Below, piece after piece: positions 1-12,614 of a stretch of 64,000 nucleotides of DNA. Origin of the DNA: Plasmopara viticola (taxonomy: Eukaryota > Oomycota > Peronosporomycetes > Peronosporales > Peronosporaceae). Position 1 is the stretch's first letter, and each line of letters starts with the position of its first letter. The notes under the pieces are model-generated. The model saw only the letters and a program-made list of their open reading frames with translations. It made no database searches and was not told where the DNA came from. The stretch is taken from NCBI GenBank assembly GCA_001695595.3, contig MBPM02000135.1, positions 58,167 through 122,166 of the forward strand. The letters run 5' to 3'. A program made the translations under genes and the position numbers.

Positions 1-900
1 TCAGCGATCCAACAAGAATGATTATACACTTCGATGTGGCTCTATTCCATCTGTGAATGTCTAAAGCGATAGAAAGGACGTATTCGTGGCCGTACAACGT
101 CTCAGCGCTCCAACAGAATGATTATACACTTCGTTGTGGCTGGATTGCATCTGTGCATGTCTAGAGCAAAAGAAAGGATGTCTCTATGGCTGTACAACTT
201 CTCAGCGCTCCAACAGAATGATTTTACACTTCGTTGTTGCTCTTTTGCAACTGTGCATGTCTAGAGCGAAAGAAAGGACGTATCTATGGCCGTACAACGT
301 CTTAGCGCTCCAACAGAATGATTTTACACTTCGTTGTGGCTCTATCGCATCTGTGCATGTCTAGAGCTAAAGAAACGACGTCTCTGTGGCCGTACAACGT
401 GTCAGCGATCCAACAAGAATGATTATACACTTCGATGTGGCTCTATTCCATCTGTGAATGTTTAAAGCGATAGAAAGGACGTATTTGTGGCCGTACAACG
501 TCTCAGCGCTCTACAGAATTATTATACAATACGTTGTGGCTTCATTGCATCTGTGCATGTCTAGAGCGACAGAAAGGACGTCTCTGTGGCCGTACAACTT
601 CTCAGCGCTCCAACGCATGATTTTACACTTCGTTGGAGCTCTATTGCATCTGGGCATGTCTAGAGCGATAGAAAGGACGCATCTGTGGCCGTACAACGGC
701 AAAGCGCTCCAACAGAATGAATTTACACTTCGTTGTTGCTCTTTTGCATCTGTGCATGTGTAGAGCGATAAAAAGGACGTCTCTGAGGCCGTACAACGTG
801 TCCGCGATCCAACAAGAATGATTATACACTTTGATGTGGCTCTTTTCCATCTGTGAATGTCTAAAGCGATAGAAAGGACGTATCTATGGCCGTACAACGT
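1..900. repeat. Variant monomers recurring every four units
   Basis: A variant unit with GCGATCCAACAAGAA instead of GCGCTCCAACAGAA (one extra A, so 101 bp) begins at about 1, 401 and 801, and once more near 2,100. These units also share GATGTGGCTC and CCATCTGTGAATGTCTAAAGCG. The 400-bp spacing suggests a four-monomer higher-order repeat. The intervening units are less alike, so the block is old or was remodelled by exchange. Confidence 0.55.
530..763. repeat. Copy 1 of a 234-bp duplicated block (offset 1,099 bp)
   Basis: This stretch matches 1,629-1,862. Shared private variants are CAACGCATGATT (a 1-bp shorter junction at 611 and 1,710), GCATCTGGGCATG and GGACGCATCTGTGG. The offset of 1,099 bp equals eleven monomers less one base. 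The match was made by eye and the edges are approximate. Confidence 0.7.
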
Positions 901-1628
901 TACTGCGCTCCAACAGAATGATTAAACACGTCGATGTGGCTCTATTGCTTCTGTGCATGTCTAGAGCGAAAGAAAGGATTTCTCTATGGCTGTACAACTT
1001 CTCAGCGCTCCAACAGAATGATTATACACTTCGTCGTGGCTGTATTGCATCTGTGAATGTCTAGAGCAAAAGAAAGGACGTATCTGTGGCCGTACAACGT
1101 CTCAGCGCTCCAACAGAATGATTATACACTTCGTTGGAGCTCTTTTTCATCTGTGCATGCTTAGAGCGAAAGAAAGGACGTATTTGTGGCCGTACAACGT
1201 CTCAGCGATCCAACTGAATGCTTATAAACTTCGCTGTGGCTCTATTGCATCTGTGCATGTCTAGAGCTATAGAAAGGTCGTCTCTGCGGCAGTACAACTT
1301 CTCAGCGCTCCAACAGAATGATGAAACATTCGTTGTGGCTCTATCGCATCTGTGCACGTCTAGAGCGATAGAAAGGACGTATCTATGGCCGTACAACGTC
1401 TTAGCGCTCCAACAGAATGATTTTACACTTCGTTGTGGCTCTATCGCATCTGTGCATGTCTAGAGCTAAAGAAACGACGTATCTTTGGCCGTACAACGTC
1501 TCAGCGCTCCAACAGAATGATTATACACTTCGTTGGAGCTCTATTGCATCTGTGCATGCTTAGAGCGAAAGGAAGGACGTATTTGTGGCTGTACAACTTC
1601 TCAGCGCTCCAACAGAATGCTTATACAC

Positions 1629-1862
1629 TTTGTTGTGGCTTTATTGCATCTGTGCATGTCTAGAGCGATAGAAAGGACGTCTCTGTGGCCGTACAACTTC
1701 TCAGCGCTCCAACGCATGATTTTACACTTCGTTGGAGCTCTATTGCATCTGGGCATGTCTAGAGCGATAGAAAGGACGCATCTGTGGCCATACAACGTCT
1801 CAGCGCTCCAACAGAATGATTATACACTTCGTTGTTGCTCTTTTGTATCTGTGCATGTCTAG
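1629..1862. repeat. Copy 2 of a 234-bp duplicated block (offset 1,099 bp)
   Basis: Partner of 530-763, with the same CAACGCATGATT and GCATCTGGGCATG variants. The copies differ by a few substitutions, for example GGCAAAGCG in copy 1 against GTCTCAGCG here. Confidence 0.7.
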
Positions 1863-2383
1863 AGCAAAAGAAAGGACGTATCTATGGCCGTACAACGTCT
1901 CAGCGCTCCAACAGAATGATTTTACACTTCGTTGTGGCTCTATTGCATCTGTGCATGTCTAGAGCGAAAGATAGGACGTATTTGTGGCCGTACAACGTCT
2001 CAGTGCTCCATCACAATGGTTATACACTTCGTTGGGGCTCTATTGCATCTGTGCATGTGTAGAGCGATAGAAAGGACGTCTCTGTGGCCGTACAACGTGT
2101 CAGCGATCCAAAAAGAACGATTATACACTTCGATGTGGCTCTATTCCATCTGTGAATGTCTGAAGCGATAGAAAGGATGTATCTATGGCCGTACAACGTC
2201 TCAGCGCTCCAACAGAATGATTAAACACTTCGATGTTGCTCTATTACTTCTGTGCATGTCTAGAGCGATAGATAGGACGTCTCTATAGCTGTACAACTTC
2301 TCAGCGCTCTAACAGAATGATTTTACACTTCGTTGTGGCTCTTCTGCATCTGTGCATGTCTAGAGCGATAGAAAGGACGTATC

Positions 2384-2536
2384 TATGGCCGTACAACTTC
2401 TCAGCGCTCCAACAGAATGACTTTACACTTCGTTGTGGCTCTTTTGCAGCTGTGCATGTCTAGAGCACAGATGCAAAAGAGCCACAACGAAATGTAAAGT
2501 CATTCTGTTGGAGCGCTGAGAAGTTGTACGGCCATA
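2384..2536. repeat. Palindrome: inverted satellite segment
   Basis: This is the only place where monomer sequence runs backwards. The left arm 2,384-2,453 (starting TATGGCCGTACAAC, ending CTTTTGCAGCTGT) is followed by a 13-base spacer (2,454-2,466, containing TCTAGA). The right arm 2,467-2,536 is its reverse complement at 68 of 70 positions by my comparison. Both arms carry GACTTTAC, a variant I did not notice in other units, so the inverted arm was copied from its immediate neighbour. Nine more bases (2,537-2,545) are the reverse complement of 2,337-2,345, implying a skip of 38 bp within the inverted copy. Forward orientation resumes at about 2,557, and the monomer phase changes by 27 bp. 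The structure could fold into a long hairpin or cruciform. Confidence 0.93.
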
Positions 2537-3100
2537 GAAGAGCCATTGTCTATATCTATGGCCGTACAACATCTCAGCGCTCCAACAAAATGATTTTACA
2601 CTTCGTTGGAGCTCTTTTCATCTCTGCATGTCTAGATCGATAGAAAGGACGTATCTTTGGCCGTACAACGTCTCAGCGCTCCAACAGAATGATTATACAC
2701 TTCATTGTGGCTCTATCGCGTCTGTGCATGTCTAAAGCGATAGAAAGGACGTATCTGTGGCCGTACAACGTCTCAGTACTCCAACAGAATGATTTAACAC
2801 TTCGTTGTGGCTCTATCGAACCTGTGCATGTCTAGTGCGATAAAAAGGACATATCCGTGGCCGTACAACTTCTCAGCGCTCCAACAGAATGATTTTACAC
2901 TTCGTTGGAGCTCTTTTTCATCTGTGCATGCTTAGAGCGAAAGAAAGGACGTATTTGTGGCCGTACAACGTCTCAGCGATCCAACAGAATGCTTATAAAC
3001 TTCGCTGTGGCTCTTTTGCATCTGTGCATGTCTAGAGCGATAGAAAGGACGTATCTATGGCCGTACAACTTCTCAGCGCTCCAACAGAATGATTTTACAC

Positions 3101-3120
3101 TTCTATCGCATCTGTGCATG
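3101..3120. repeat. Monomer with 10-bp internal deletion
   Basis: Here TTTTACACTTCTATCGC replaces the usual run through CGTTGTGGCT, so ten bases are missing. CT occurs at both sides of the junction, which fits slippage at a short direct repeat. The unit is about 90 bp. Confidence 0.85.
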
Positions 3121-4760
3121 TCTAGAGAGAAAGAAAGGACGTATCTTTGGCCGTACAACGTCTCAGCGCTCCAACAGAATGATTATACACTTCGTTGAAG
3201 CTCTATTGCATCTGTGCATGCTTAGAGCGAAAGAAAGGACGTATCTTTGGCCGTACAACGTCTCAGCGCTCCAACAGAATGATTATACACTTCATTGTGG
3301 CTCTATCGCGTCTGTGCATATCTAGAGCAATAGAAAGGACGTGTCTGTGGCCGTACAACGTCTCAGTACTCCAACAGAATGATTATACACTTCGTTGTGG
3401 CTCTATCGCATCTGTGCATGTCTAGTGCGATAGAAAGGACGTATCCGTGGCCGTACAACGTCTCAGCGCTCCAACAGAATGACTATACACTTCGGTGGAG
3501 CTCTTTTTCATCTGTGCATGCTTAAAGCGAAAGAAAGGACGTATTTGTGGCCGTACAACGTCTCAGCGCTCCAACAAAATGCTTATACACTTCGTTGTGG
3601 CTCCATTGCATCTGTGCATGTCTAGAGCGATAGAAAGGTCGTCTCTGTGGCCGTACAACTTCTCAGCGCTCCAACAGAATGATGAACACTTCGTTGTGGC
3701 TCTATCGCATCTGTGCATGTCTAAAGCGATAGAAAGGACGTATCTATGGCCGCACAACTTCTCAGCGCTCCAACAGAATCATTTTACACTTCGTTGGGGC
3801 TCTTTTGAATCTGTGCATGCTTAGAGCGAAAGAAAGGACGTATTTGTGGCCGTATAACGTCTCAGCGCTCCAACCGAATGCTTATACACTTCGTTGTGGC
3901 TCTATTGCATCTGTGCATGTCTAGAGCGATAGAAAGAACGTTTCTATGGCCGTACAACTTCTCAGCGCTCCAACAGAATGATTTTACACTACGTTGTGGC
4001 TCTTTTGCATCTGTTAATGTCTAGAGTAAAAGAAAGGACGTATCTATGGCCGTACAATGTCTCAGCGCTCCAACAGAATGATTTTACACTTCGTTGAGGC
4101 TCTTTAGCATATGTGCATGTCTAGAGCGAAAGAAAGGACGTATCTTTGGCCGTACAACGTCTCAGCGCTCCAACAGAATGACTATACACTTCGTTGGAGC
4201 TCTTTTTCATCTGTGCATGCTTAGAGCAAAAGAAAGGACGTATTTGTGGCCGTACAACGTCTCAGCGCTCCAACAGAATGCTTATACACTTCGTTGTGGC
4301 TCTATTGCATCTGTGCATGTCTAGAGCGAAAGAAAGGTCGTCTCTGTGGCCGTACAACATCTCAGCGCTACAACAGAATGATTAAACACTTCGATGTGGC
4401 TCTATTGCTTCTGTGCATGTCTAGAGCGATAGAAAGGACGTCTCTATGGCTGTACAACTTCTTAGCTCTCCAACAGAATTATTTTACACTTCGTTGGGGC
4501 TCTTTTGCATCTGTGCATGCTTAGAGCGAAAGAAAGGACAAATTTGTGGCCGTACAACATCTCAGCGCTACAACAGAAAGATTAAAAACTTCGATGTGGC
4601 TCTATTGCTTCTGTGCATGTCTAGAGCGATAGAAAGGACGTCTCTATGGCTGTACAACATCTCAGCGCTACAACAGAATGATTAAACACTTCGATGTGGC
4701 TCTATTGCTTCTGTGCATGTCTAGAGCGATAGAAAGGACGTCTCTATGGCTGTACAGCGT

Positions 4761-5460
4761 CTCAGCGCTCCAACAGAATGACTATACACTTCGTTGGAGC
4801 TCGTTTTCATCTGTGCATGCTTAAAGCGAAAGAAAGGACGTATTTGTGGCCGTACAACGTCTCAGCGCTCCAACAGAATGCTTATACACTTCGTTGTGGC
4901 TCCATTGCATCTGTGCATGTCTAGAGCGATAGAAAGGTCGTATCTATGGCCGTACAACTTTTCAGCGCTCCAACAGAATGATTTTACACATCGTTGGAGC
5001 TCTTTTGAATCTGTGCACGCTTGGAGCGAATGAAAGGACGTATTTGTGGCCGTATAACGTCTCAGCGCTCCAACAGAATGCTTATACACTTCGTTGTGCC
5101 TCTATTGCATCTGTGCATGTCTAGAGCGATAGAAAGGACGTATCTATGGCCGTACAACGTCTCAGGGCTCCAACAGAATGATTTTACACTTCGTTGTGGC
5201 TCTATCGCATCTGTGCATGTCTAGAACAATAGAAAAGACGTATCTATGGCCGTAAAACTTTTCAGCGCTCCAACAGAATGATTTTACACTTCGTTGGGGC
5301 TCTTTTGCATCTGTGCATGCTTAGAGCGAAAGAAAGGACGTATTTGTGGCCGTACAACATCTTAGCTCTACAACAAAATGATTCAACACTTCGATGTGGC
5401 TCTATTGCTTCTGTGCATGTCTAGAGCGATAGAAAAGACGTCTTTATGGCTGTACAACTT
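4761..5460. repeat. Seven-monomer higher-order repeat, copy 1
   Basis: This 700-bp block is repeated immediately downstream at 5,461-6,160. Shared variants, in the same order, are GAGCTCGTTTTCATC, CTTGTG-class units with GCATGCTT, TGAATCTGTGCACGC, GTATAACGTC, GTAAAACTT, CTCTACAACAAAATG and GATTCAACACTTCGATG. The copies differ by scattered substitutions and one base (GTGCCTC here, GTGCTC in copy 2 near 5,797). Confidence 0.88.
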
Positions 5461-6160
5461 CTTAGCGCTCCAACAGAATGACTATACACTTCGTTGGAGC
5501 TCGTTTTCATCTGTGCATGCTTGAAGCGAAAGAAAGGACGTATTTGTGGCCGTACAACGTCTCAGCGCTCCAACAGAATGCTTATACACTTCGTTGTGGC
5601 TTCATTGCATCTGTGCATGTCTAGAGCGATAGAAAGGTCGTATCTATGGCCGTACAACTTCTCAGCGCTCCAACAGAATGATTTTACACTTCGTTGGAGC
5701 TCTTTTGAATCTGTGCACGCTTAGAGCGAAAGAAAGGACGTATTTGTGGCCGTATAACGTCTCAGCGCTCCAACAGAATGCTTATACACTTCGTTGTGCT
5801 CTATTGCATCTGTGCATGTCTAGAGCGATAGAAAGGACGTATCTATGGCCGTACAACGTCTCAGCGCTCCAACAGAATGATTTTACACTTCGTTGTGGCT
5901 CTATCGCATCTGTGCATGTCTAGAGCAATAGAAAAGACGTATCTATGGCCGTAAAACTTCTCAGCGCTCTAACAGAATGATTTTACACTTCGTTGGGGCT
6001 CTTTTGCATCTGTGCATGCTTAGAGCGAAAGAAAGGACGTATTTGTGGCCGTACAACATCTCAGCTCTACAACAAAATGATTCAACACTTCGATGTGGCT
6101 CTATTGCTTCTGTGCATGTCTAGAGCGATGGAAAAGACGTCTTTATGGCTGTACAACTTC
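5461..6160. repeat. Seven-monomer higher-order repeat, copy 2
   Basis: Tandem partner of 4,761-5,460 at an offset of 700 bp. Parts of the same block (TGAATCTGTGCACGC, GTATAACGTC, GTGCCTC, GTAAAACTT) reappear at about 22,441-22,900, so this block has been copied over some 17 kb. Confidence 0.88.
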
Positions 6161-6279
6161 TTAGCGCTCCAACAGAATGATTTTACACTTCGTTGGGGCT
6201 CTTTTGCATCTGTGCATGCTTAGAGCGAAAGAAAGGACGTATCTATGGCCGTACAACGTCTCAGTGCTCCAACAGATGA

Positions 6280-6790
6280 CTATACACTTCGTTGTGGCTC
6301 TTTTGCATCTGTGCATGTCTAGAGCAAAAGAAAGGACGTATTTATGGCCGTACAACGTCTCAGCGCTCCAACAGAATGATTTTACACTTCGTTGGGGCTC
6401 TTTTGCATCTGTGCATGTCTAGAGCGAAAGAAAGGACGTATCTTTGGCCGTACAACGTCTCAGCGCTCCAACAGAATGACTATACATTACGTTGTGGCTC
6501 TATTGCATCTTTGAATGTCTAAAGCGATAGAAAGGACGTCTCTGTGGCCGTTCAACGTCTTAGCGCTCCAACAGAATGATTAAACACTTCGATGTGACGC
6601 TATCGCTTCTGTGCATGTCTAGAGCGATAGAAAGGACGTCTCTATAGCTGTACAACTTGTCAGCGCTCCAACAGAATGATTTTACTCTTCGTTGTTGCTC
6701 TTTTGCAACTGTGCATGCTTAGAGCGAAAGAAAGGACGTATTTGTGGCCGTACAACGTCTCAGCGCTCCAAAAGAATGCTTGTACACTTT
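6280..6790. repeat. Block duplicated 15.3 kb downstream (copy 1)
   Basis: This region matches 21,580-22,090 at an offset of about 15,299 bp. Shared private features are GTGAATGTCTAAAGCG or its close form, GGCCGTTCAACGTC, GATTAAACACTTCGATGTG, TATCGCTTCTG, CTCTATAGCTGTAC and TTTTGCAACTGTGCATGC. A third, indel-bearing version lies at about 20,190-20,690. The pattern shows exchange across the intervening 13-kb zone. Confidence 0.75.
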
Positions 6791-7142
6791 GTTGTGACTT
6801 TATTGCATCTGTGCATGTCTAGAGCAAAAGAAAGGACGTCACTGTGGCCGTACAACTTCTCAGCGCTCCAACAGAATGATTTTTACACTTCGTTGGGACT
6901 CTTTTGCATCTGTGCATGTCTAGAGCGAAAGAAAGGACGTATCTTTGGCCGTACAACGTCTCAGCGCTCCAACAGAATGACTATACACTTCGTTGGAGCT
7001 CTTTTTCATCTGTGCTTGCTTAGAGCGAAAGAAAGGACGTTTTTGTGGCCGTACAACGTCCCAGCGCTCCAAAAGAATGACTATACACTTCGTTGTGGCT
7101 CTATTGCATCTGTGCATGTCTAGAGCGATAGAAAGGACGTAT

Positions 7143-7340
7143 CTGTGGCCGTACAACTTCTCAGCGCTCCAACAGAATGATGAACACTTCGTTGTGGCTG
7201 TATCGCATCTGTGCATGTCTAGAGCGATAGAAAGGACGTATCTGTGGCCGTACAACTTCTCAGCGCTCCAACAGAATGATGAACACTTCGTTGTGGCTGT
7301 ATCGCATCTGTGCATGTCTAGAGCGATAGAAAGGACGTAT
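7143..7340. repeat. Perfect tandem pair of 99-bp monomers
   Basis: Two adjacent units, 7,143-7,241 and 7,242-7,340, are identical base for base. Both are of the 99-bp type with AATGATGAACAC in place of AATGATTATACAC, and both carry TGGCTGTATCGC. Identity of neighbours where most neighbours differ indicates a very recent single-monomer duplication. It could also be a local assembly stutter. Confidence 0.9.
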
Positions 7341-10300
7341 CTTTGGCCGTACAACGTCTCAGCGCTCCAACAGAATGACTATACACTTCGTTGTGGCTCT
7401 ATTGCATCTGTGCATGTCTAGAGCGATAGAAAGGACGTATCTATGGCCGTACAACTTCTCAGCGCTCCAACAGAATGATTTTACACTTCGTTGTGGCTCT
7501 TTTGCATCTGTGCATGTCTAGAGCGATAGAAAGGACGTATCTGTGACCGCACAACGTCTCAGCGCTCCAACAGAATTATTGTACACTTCGTTGGAGCTCT
7601 TTTGCATCTGTGCATGTCTAGAGCAAAAAAGAAGACGTATCTTTGGCCGTACAACGTCTCAGCGCTCCAACAGAATGATTATACACTTCGTTGGAGCTCT
7701 TTTTCATCTGTGCATGCTTAGAGCGAAAGAAAGGACGTATTTGTGGCCGTACAACGTCTCAGCGCTCCAACAGAATGATTTTACACTTCGTTGGGCTCTT
7801 TTGCATCTGTGCATGTCTAGAGCGATAGAAAGGACGTATTTGTGGCCGTACAACATCTCAGCGCTAAACAGAATGATTAAACACTTCGATGTGGCTCTAT
7901 TGCTTCTGTGCAAGTCTAGAGCGATAGAAAGGACGTCTCTATGGCTGTACAACGTCTCAGCGCTCCAACAGAATGATTAAACACTTCGTTGTGGCTCTAT
8001 TGCTTCTGTGCATGTCTAGAGCGATAGAAAGGACGTCTCTATGGCTGTACAACGTCTCAGCGCTCCAACAGAATGACTATACACTTCGTTGGAGCTCGGT
8101 TTCATCTGTGCATGCTTAGAGCGAAGAAAGGACGTATTTGTGGCCGTACAACGTCTCAGCGCTCCAACAGAATGCTTATACACTTCGTTGTGGCTGCATT
8201 GCATCTGTGCATGTCTAGAGCGATAGAAAGGACGTATCTGTGGCCGTACAACGTCTCAGCGCTCCAACAGAATGATTAACACTTCGTTGTGGCTCTATTG
8301 CATCTGTGCATGTCTAGAGCGATAGAAAGGACGTATCTGTGGCCGTACAACTCTCAGCGCTCCAACAGAATGATTATACACTTCGTTGTGGCTCTTTTGC
8401 ATCTGTGCATGTCTAGAGCGATAGAAAGGACGTATCTTGGCCGTACAACGTCTCAGCGCTCCAACAGAATGATTTTACACTTCGTTGGGCTCTTTTGCAT
8501 CTGTGCATGTCTAGAGCGATAGAAAGGACGTATCTATGGCCGTACAACGTCTCAGCGCTCCAACAGAATGATTATACACTTCGTTGTGGCTCTTTGCATC
8601 TGTGCATGTCTAGAGCGATAAAAGGACGTATCTTGGCCGTACAACGTCTCAGCGCTCCAACAGAATGATTATACACTTCGTTGTGGCTCTTTTGCATCTG
8701 TGCATGTCTAGAGCGAAAGAAAGGACGTATCTATGGCCGTACAACGTCTCAGCGCTCCAACAGAATGATTTTACACTTCGTTGTGGCTCTTTGCATCTGT
8801 GCATGTCTAGAGCGAAGAAAGGACGTATCTATGGCCGTAGCTCAGCGCTCCAACAGAATGATTTTACACTTCGTTGGGCTCTTTGCATCTGTGCATGCTA
8901 GAGCGAAAGAAAGGACGTATTTGTGGCCGTACAACTATCAGCTCTCCAACAAATGATTCAACACTTCGTTGTGGCTCTATTGCATCTGTGCATGTCTAGA
9001 GCGATAGAAAGGACGTCTTTATGGCCGTACAACATCTCAGCGCTCCAACAGAATGATTTTACACTTCGTTGGGCTCTTTGCATCTGTGCATGTCTAGAGC
9101 GAGAAAGGACGTATCTATGGCCGTACAACGTCTCAGCGCTCCAACAGAATGATTTTACACTTCGTTGTGGCTCTTTTGCATCTGTGCATGTCTAGAGCGA
9201 AAGAAAGGACGTATCTATGGCCGTACAACGTCTCAGCGCTCCAACAGAATGATTTTACACTTCGTTGTGGCTCTTTCGCATCTGTGCATGTCTAGAGCAA
9301 AAGAAAGGACGTATTCTTGGCCGTACAACGTCTCAGCGCTCCAACAGAATGATTATACACTTCGTTGTCTCTTTGCATCTGTGCATGTCTAGAGCGAAAA
9401 AAGGACGTTTTGGCCGTACAACGTCTCAGCGCTCCAACAGAATGATTTTCGTTGTGGCTCTATTGCATCTGTGCATGTCTAGAGCGATAGAAAGGACGTA
9501 TCTGTGGCCGTACAACGTCTCAGCGCTCCAACAGAATGATAAAACTTCGTTGTGGCTCTATCGCATCTGTGCATGTCTAGAGCGATAGAAAGGACGTATC
9601 TATGGCCGTACAACTTCTCAGCGCTCCAACAGAATGATTTTACACTTCGTTGGGCTCTTTGCATCTGTGCATGCTAGAGCGAAAGAAAGGACGTATTTGT
9701 GGCCGTACAACGTCTCAGCGCTCCAACAGAATGATATACACTTCGTTGTGGCTCTATTGCATCTGTGCATGTCTAGAGCGATAGAAAGGACGTATCTGTG
9801 GCCGTACAACTTCTCAGCGCTCCAACAGAATGATGAACACTTCGTTGTGGCTGTATCGCATCTGTGCATGTCTAGAGCGATAGAAAGGACGTATCTATGG
9901 CCGTACATTCAGCGCTCCAACAGAATGATTTACACTTCGTTGGGCTCTTTTGCATCTGTGCATGCTTAGAGCGAAAGAAAGGACGTATTTGTGGCCGTAC
10001 AACGTCTCAGCGCTCCAACAGAATGACTATACACTTCGTTGTGGCTCTATTGCATCTGTGCATGTCTAGAGCGATAGAAAGGACGTATCTATGGCCGTAC
10101 AACGTCTCAGCGCTCCAACAGAATGATTTTACACTTCGTTGGGCTCTTTGCATCTGTGCATGTCTAGAGCGATAGAAAGGACGTATCTATGGCCGTACAA
10201 CGTCTCAGCGCTCCAACAGAATGATTTTACACTTCGTTGTGGCTCTATTGCATCTGTGCATGTCTAGAGCGATAGAAAGGACGTATCTATGGCCGTACAA

Positions 10301-12588
10301 CGTCTCAGCGCTCCAACAGAATGATTGTACACTTCGTTGTGGCTCTTCGCATCTGTGCATGTCTAGAGCAAAGAAAGGACATCTTTGGCCGTACAACGTC
10401 TCAGCGCTCCAACAGAATGATTATACACTTCGTTGTGCTCTTTTGCATCTGTGCATGTCTAGAGCGAAAAAAGGACGTTTTGGCCGTACAACGTCTCAGC
10501 GCTCCAACAGAATGATTAAACACTTCGTTGTTGCTTTTGCATCTGTGCATGTCTAGAGCGATAGAAAGGACGTATCTTTGGCCGTACAACGTCTCAGCGC
10601 TCCAACAGAATGATACACTTCGTTGTGGCTGTATTGCATCTGTGCATGTCTAGAGCGATAGAAAGGACGTATCTTGGCCGTACAACTTCTCAGCGCTCCA
10701 ACAGAATGATTTTACACTTCGTTGGGCTCTTTTGCATCTGTGCATGTCTAGAGCGAAGAAAGGACGTATTTGGCCGTACAACGTCTCAGCGCTCCAACAG
10801 AATGATTATACACTTCGTTGTGGCTCTATTGCATCTGTGCATGTCTAGAGCGATAGAAAGGACGTATCTATGGCCGTACAACTTCTCAGCGCTCCAACAG
10901 AATGATTTTACACTTCGTTGGGCTCTTTGCATCTGTGCATGTCTAGAGCGATAGAAAGGACGTATCTATGGCCGTACAACGTCTCAGCGCTCCAACAGAA
11001 TGATTTTACACTTCGTTGTGGCTCTATTGCATCTGTGCATGTCTAGAGCGATAGAAAGGACGTATCTATGGCCGTACAACGTCTCAGCGCTCCAACAGAA
11101 TGATTTTACACTTCGTTGTGGCTCTATTGCATCTGTGCATGTCTAGAGCGATAGAAAGGACGTATCTATGGCCGTACAACGTCTCAGCGCTCCAACAGAA
11201 TGATTTTACACTTCGTTGTGGCTCTTTGCATCTGTGCATGTCTAGAGCAATAGAAAGGACGTATCCATGGACGTACAACGTCTCAGCGCTCCAGCAGAAT
11301 GATTATACACTTCACTGGGGCTCTTTGCATCTGTGCATGTCTAGAGCGATAGAAAAGACGTATCTATGGCCGTACAACTTCTCAGCGCTCCAACAGAATG
11401 ATTTTACACTTCGTTGGGGCTCTTTTGCATCTGTGCATGTCTAGAGCGAAAGAAAGGACGTATTTGTGGCCGTACAACGTCTCAGCGCTCCAACAGAATG
11501 ATTACACACTTCGTTGTGGCTCTATTGCATCTGTGCATGTCTAGAGCGATAGAAAGGACGTCTTTATGGCCGTACAACGTCTTAGCGCTCCAACAGAATG
11601 ATTTTACACTTCGTTGGGCTCTTTTGCATCTGTGCATGTCTAGAGCGAGAAAGGACGTATCTATGGCCGTACAACGTCAGCACTCCAACAGAATGATTTT
11701 ACACTTCGTTGTGGCTCTTTTGCATCCGTGCATGTCTAGAGCAAAGAAAGGACGTATCTATGGCCGTACAACGTCAGCATCCAAACAGAATGATTTTACA
11801 CTTCGTTGGGGCTCTTTTGCATCTGTGCATGTCTAGAGCGAAAGAAAGGACGTATTTGTGGCCGTACAACGTCTCAGCGCTCCAACAGAATGATATACAC
11901 TTCGTTGTGGCTCTATTGCATCTGTGCATGTCTAGAGCGATAGAAAGGACGTCTCTGTGGCCGTACAACGTCTCAGCGCTCCAACAGAATGATTACACTT
12001 CGTGTGGCGCTATCGCTTCTGTGCATGTCTAGAGCGATAGAAAGGACGTCTCTGCCGTACAACGTCTCAGCGCTCCAACAGAATGATTTTACACTTCGTT
12101 GTGGCTCTTTGCATCTGTGCATGTCTAGAGCGAAGAAAGGACGTATCTTGGCCGTACAACGTCTCAGCGCTCCAACAGAATGATTACACTTCGTTGTGGC
12201 TCTATTGCATCTGTGCATGTCTAGAGCGATAGAAAGGACGTATCTTGGCCGTACAACGTCTCAGCGCTCCAACAGAATGACTATACACTTCGTTGTGGCT
12301 CTATTGCATCTGTGCATGTCTAGAGCGATAGAAAGGACGTATCTATGGCCGTACAACGTCTCAGCGCTCCAACAGAAATATTAAAAAACTTCGTTGTGGC
12401 TCATCGCATCTGTGCATGTCTAGAGCGATAGAAAGGACGTATCTATGGCCGTACAACGTCTCAGCGCTCCAACAGAATGATTATACACTTCGTTGTGGCT
12501 CTATTGCATCTGTGCATGTCTAGAGCGATAGAAAGGACGTATCTATGGCCGTACAACGTCTCAGCGCTCCAACAGAATGATTATACAC

Positions 12589-12614
12589 TTCGTTGTGGCT
12601 CTATGCATGTCTAG
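12589..12614. repeat. Monomer with 9-bp deletion at TGCAT repeats
   Basis: CTCTATGCATGTCTAGAGC occurs here instead of the usual form with ATTGCATCTGTGCATG. About nine bases are missing between the two TGCAT words that lie eight bases apart in every monomer. This fits slippage at an internal direct repeat. It lies in the indel-rich zone, so a sequencing error cannot be excluded. Confidence 0.7.

Noticed and set aside
134..364. Recurrent 76-residue open frames as a repeated small-protein family
   Set aside because: Their length follows from the stop codon in each TCTAGA and the 100-bp period. Many start at TTG, which is not a normal eukaryotic start. There is no sign of codon-position constraint between copies.
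2460..2560. Insertion of a transposable element at the inversion
   Set aside because: All inserted bases are reverse-complement monomer sequence or a short junction. There are no terminal repeats or target-site duplication of foreign origin.
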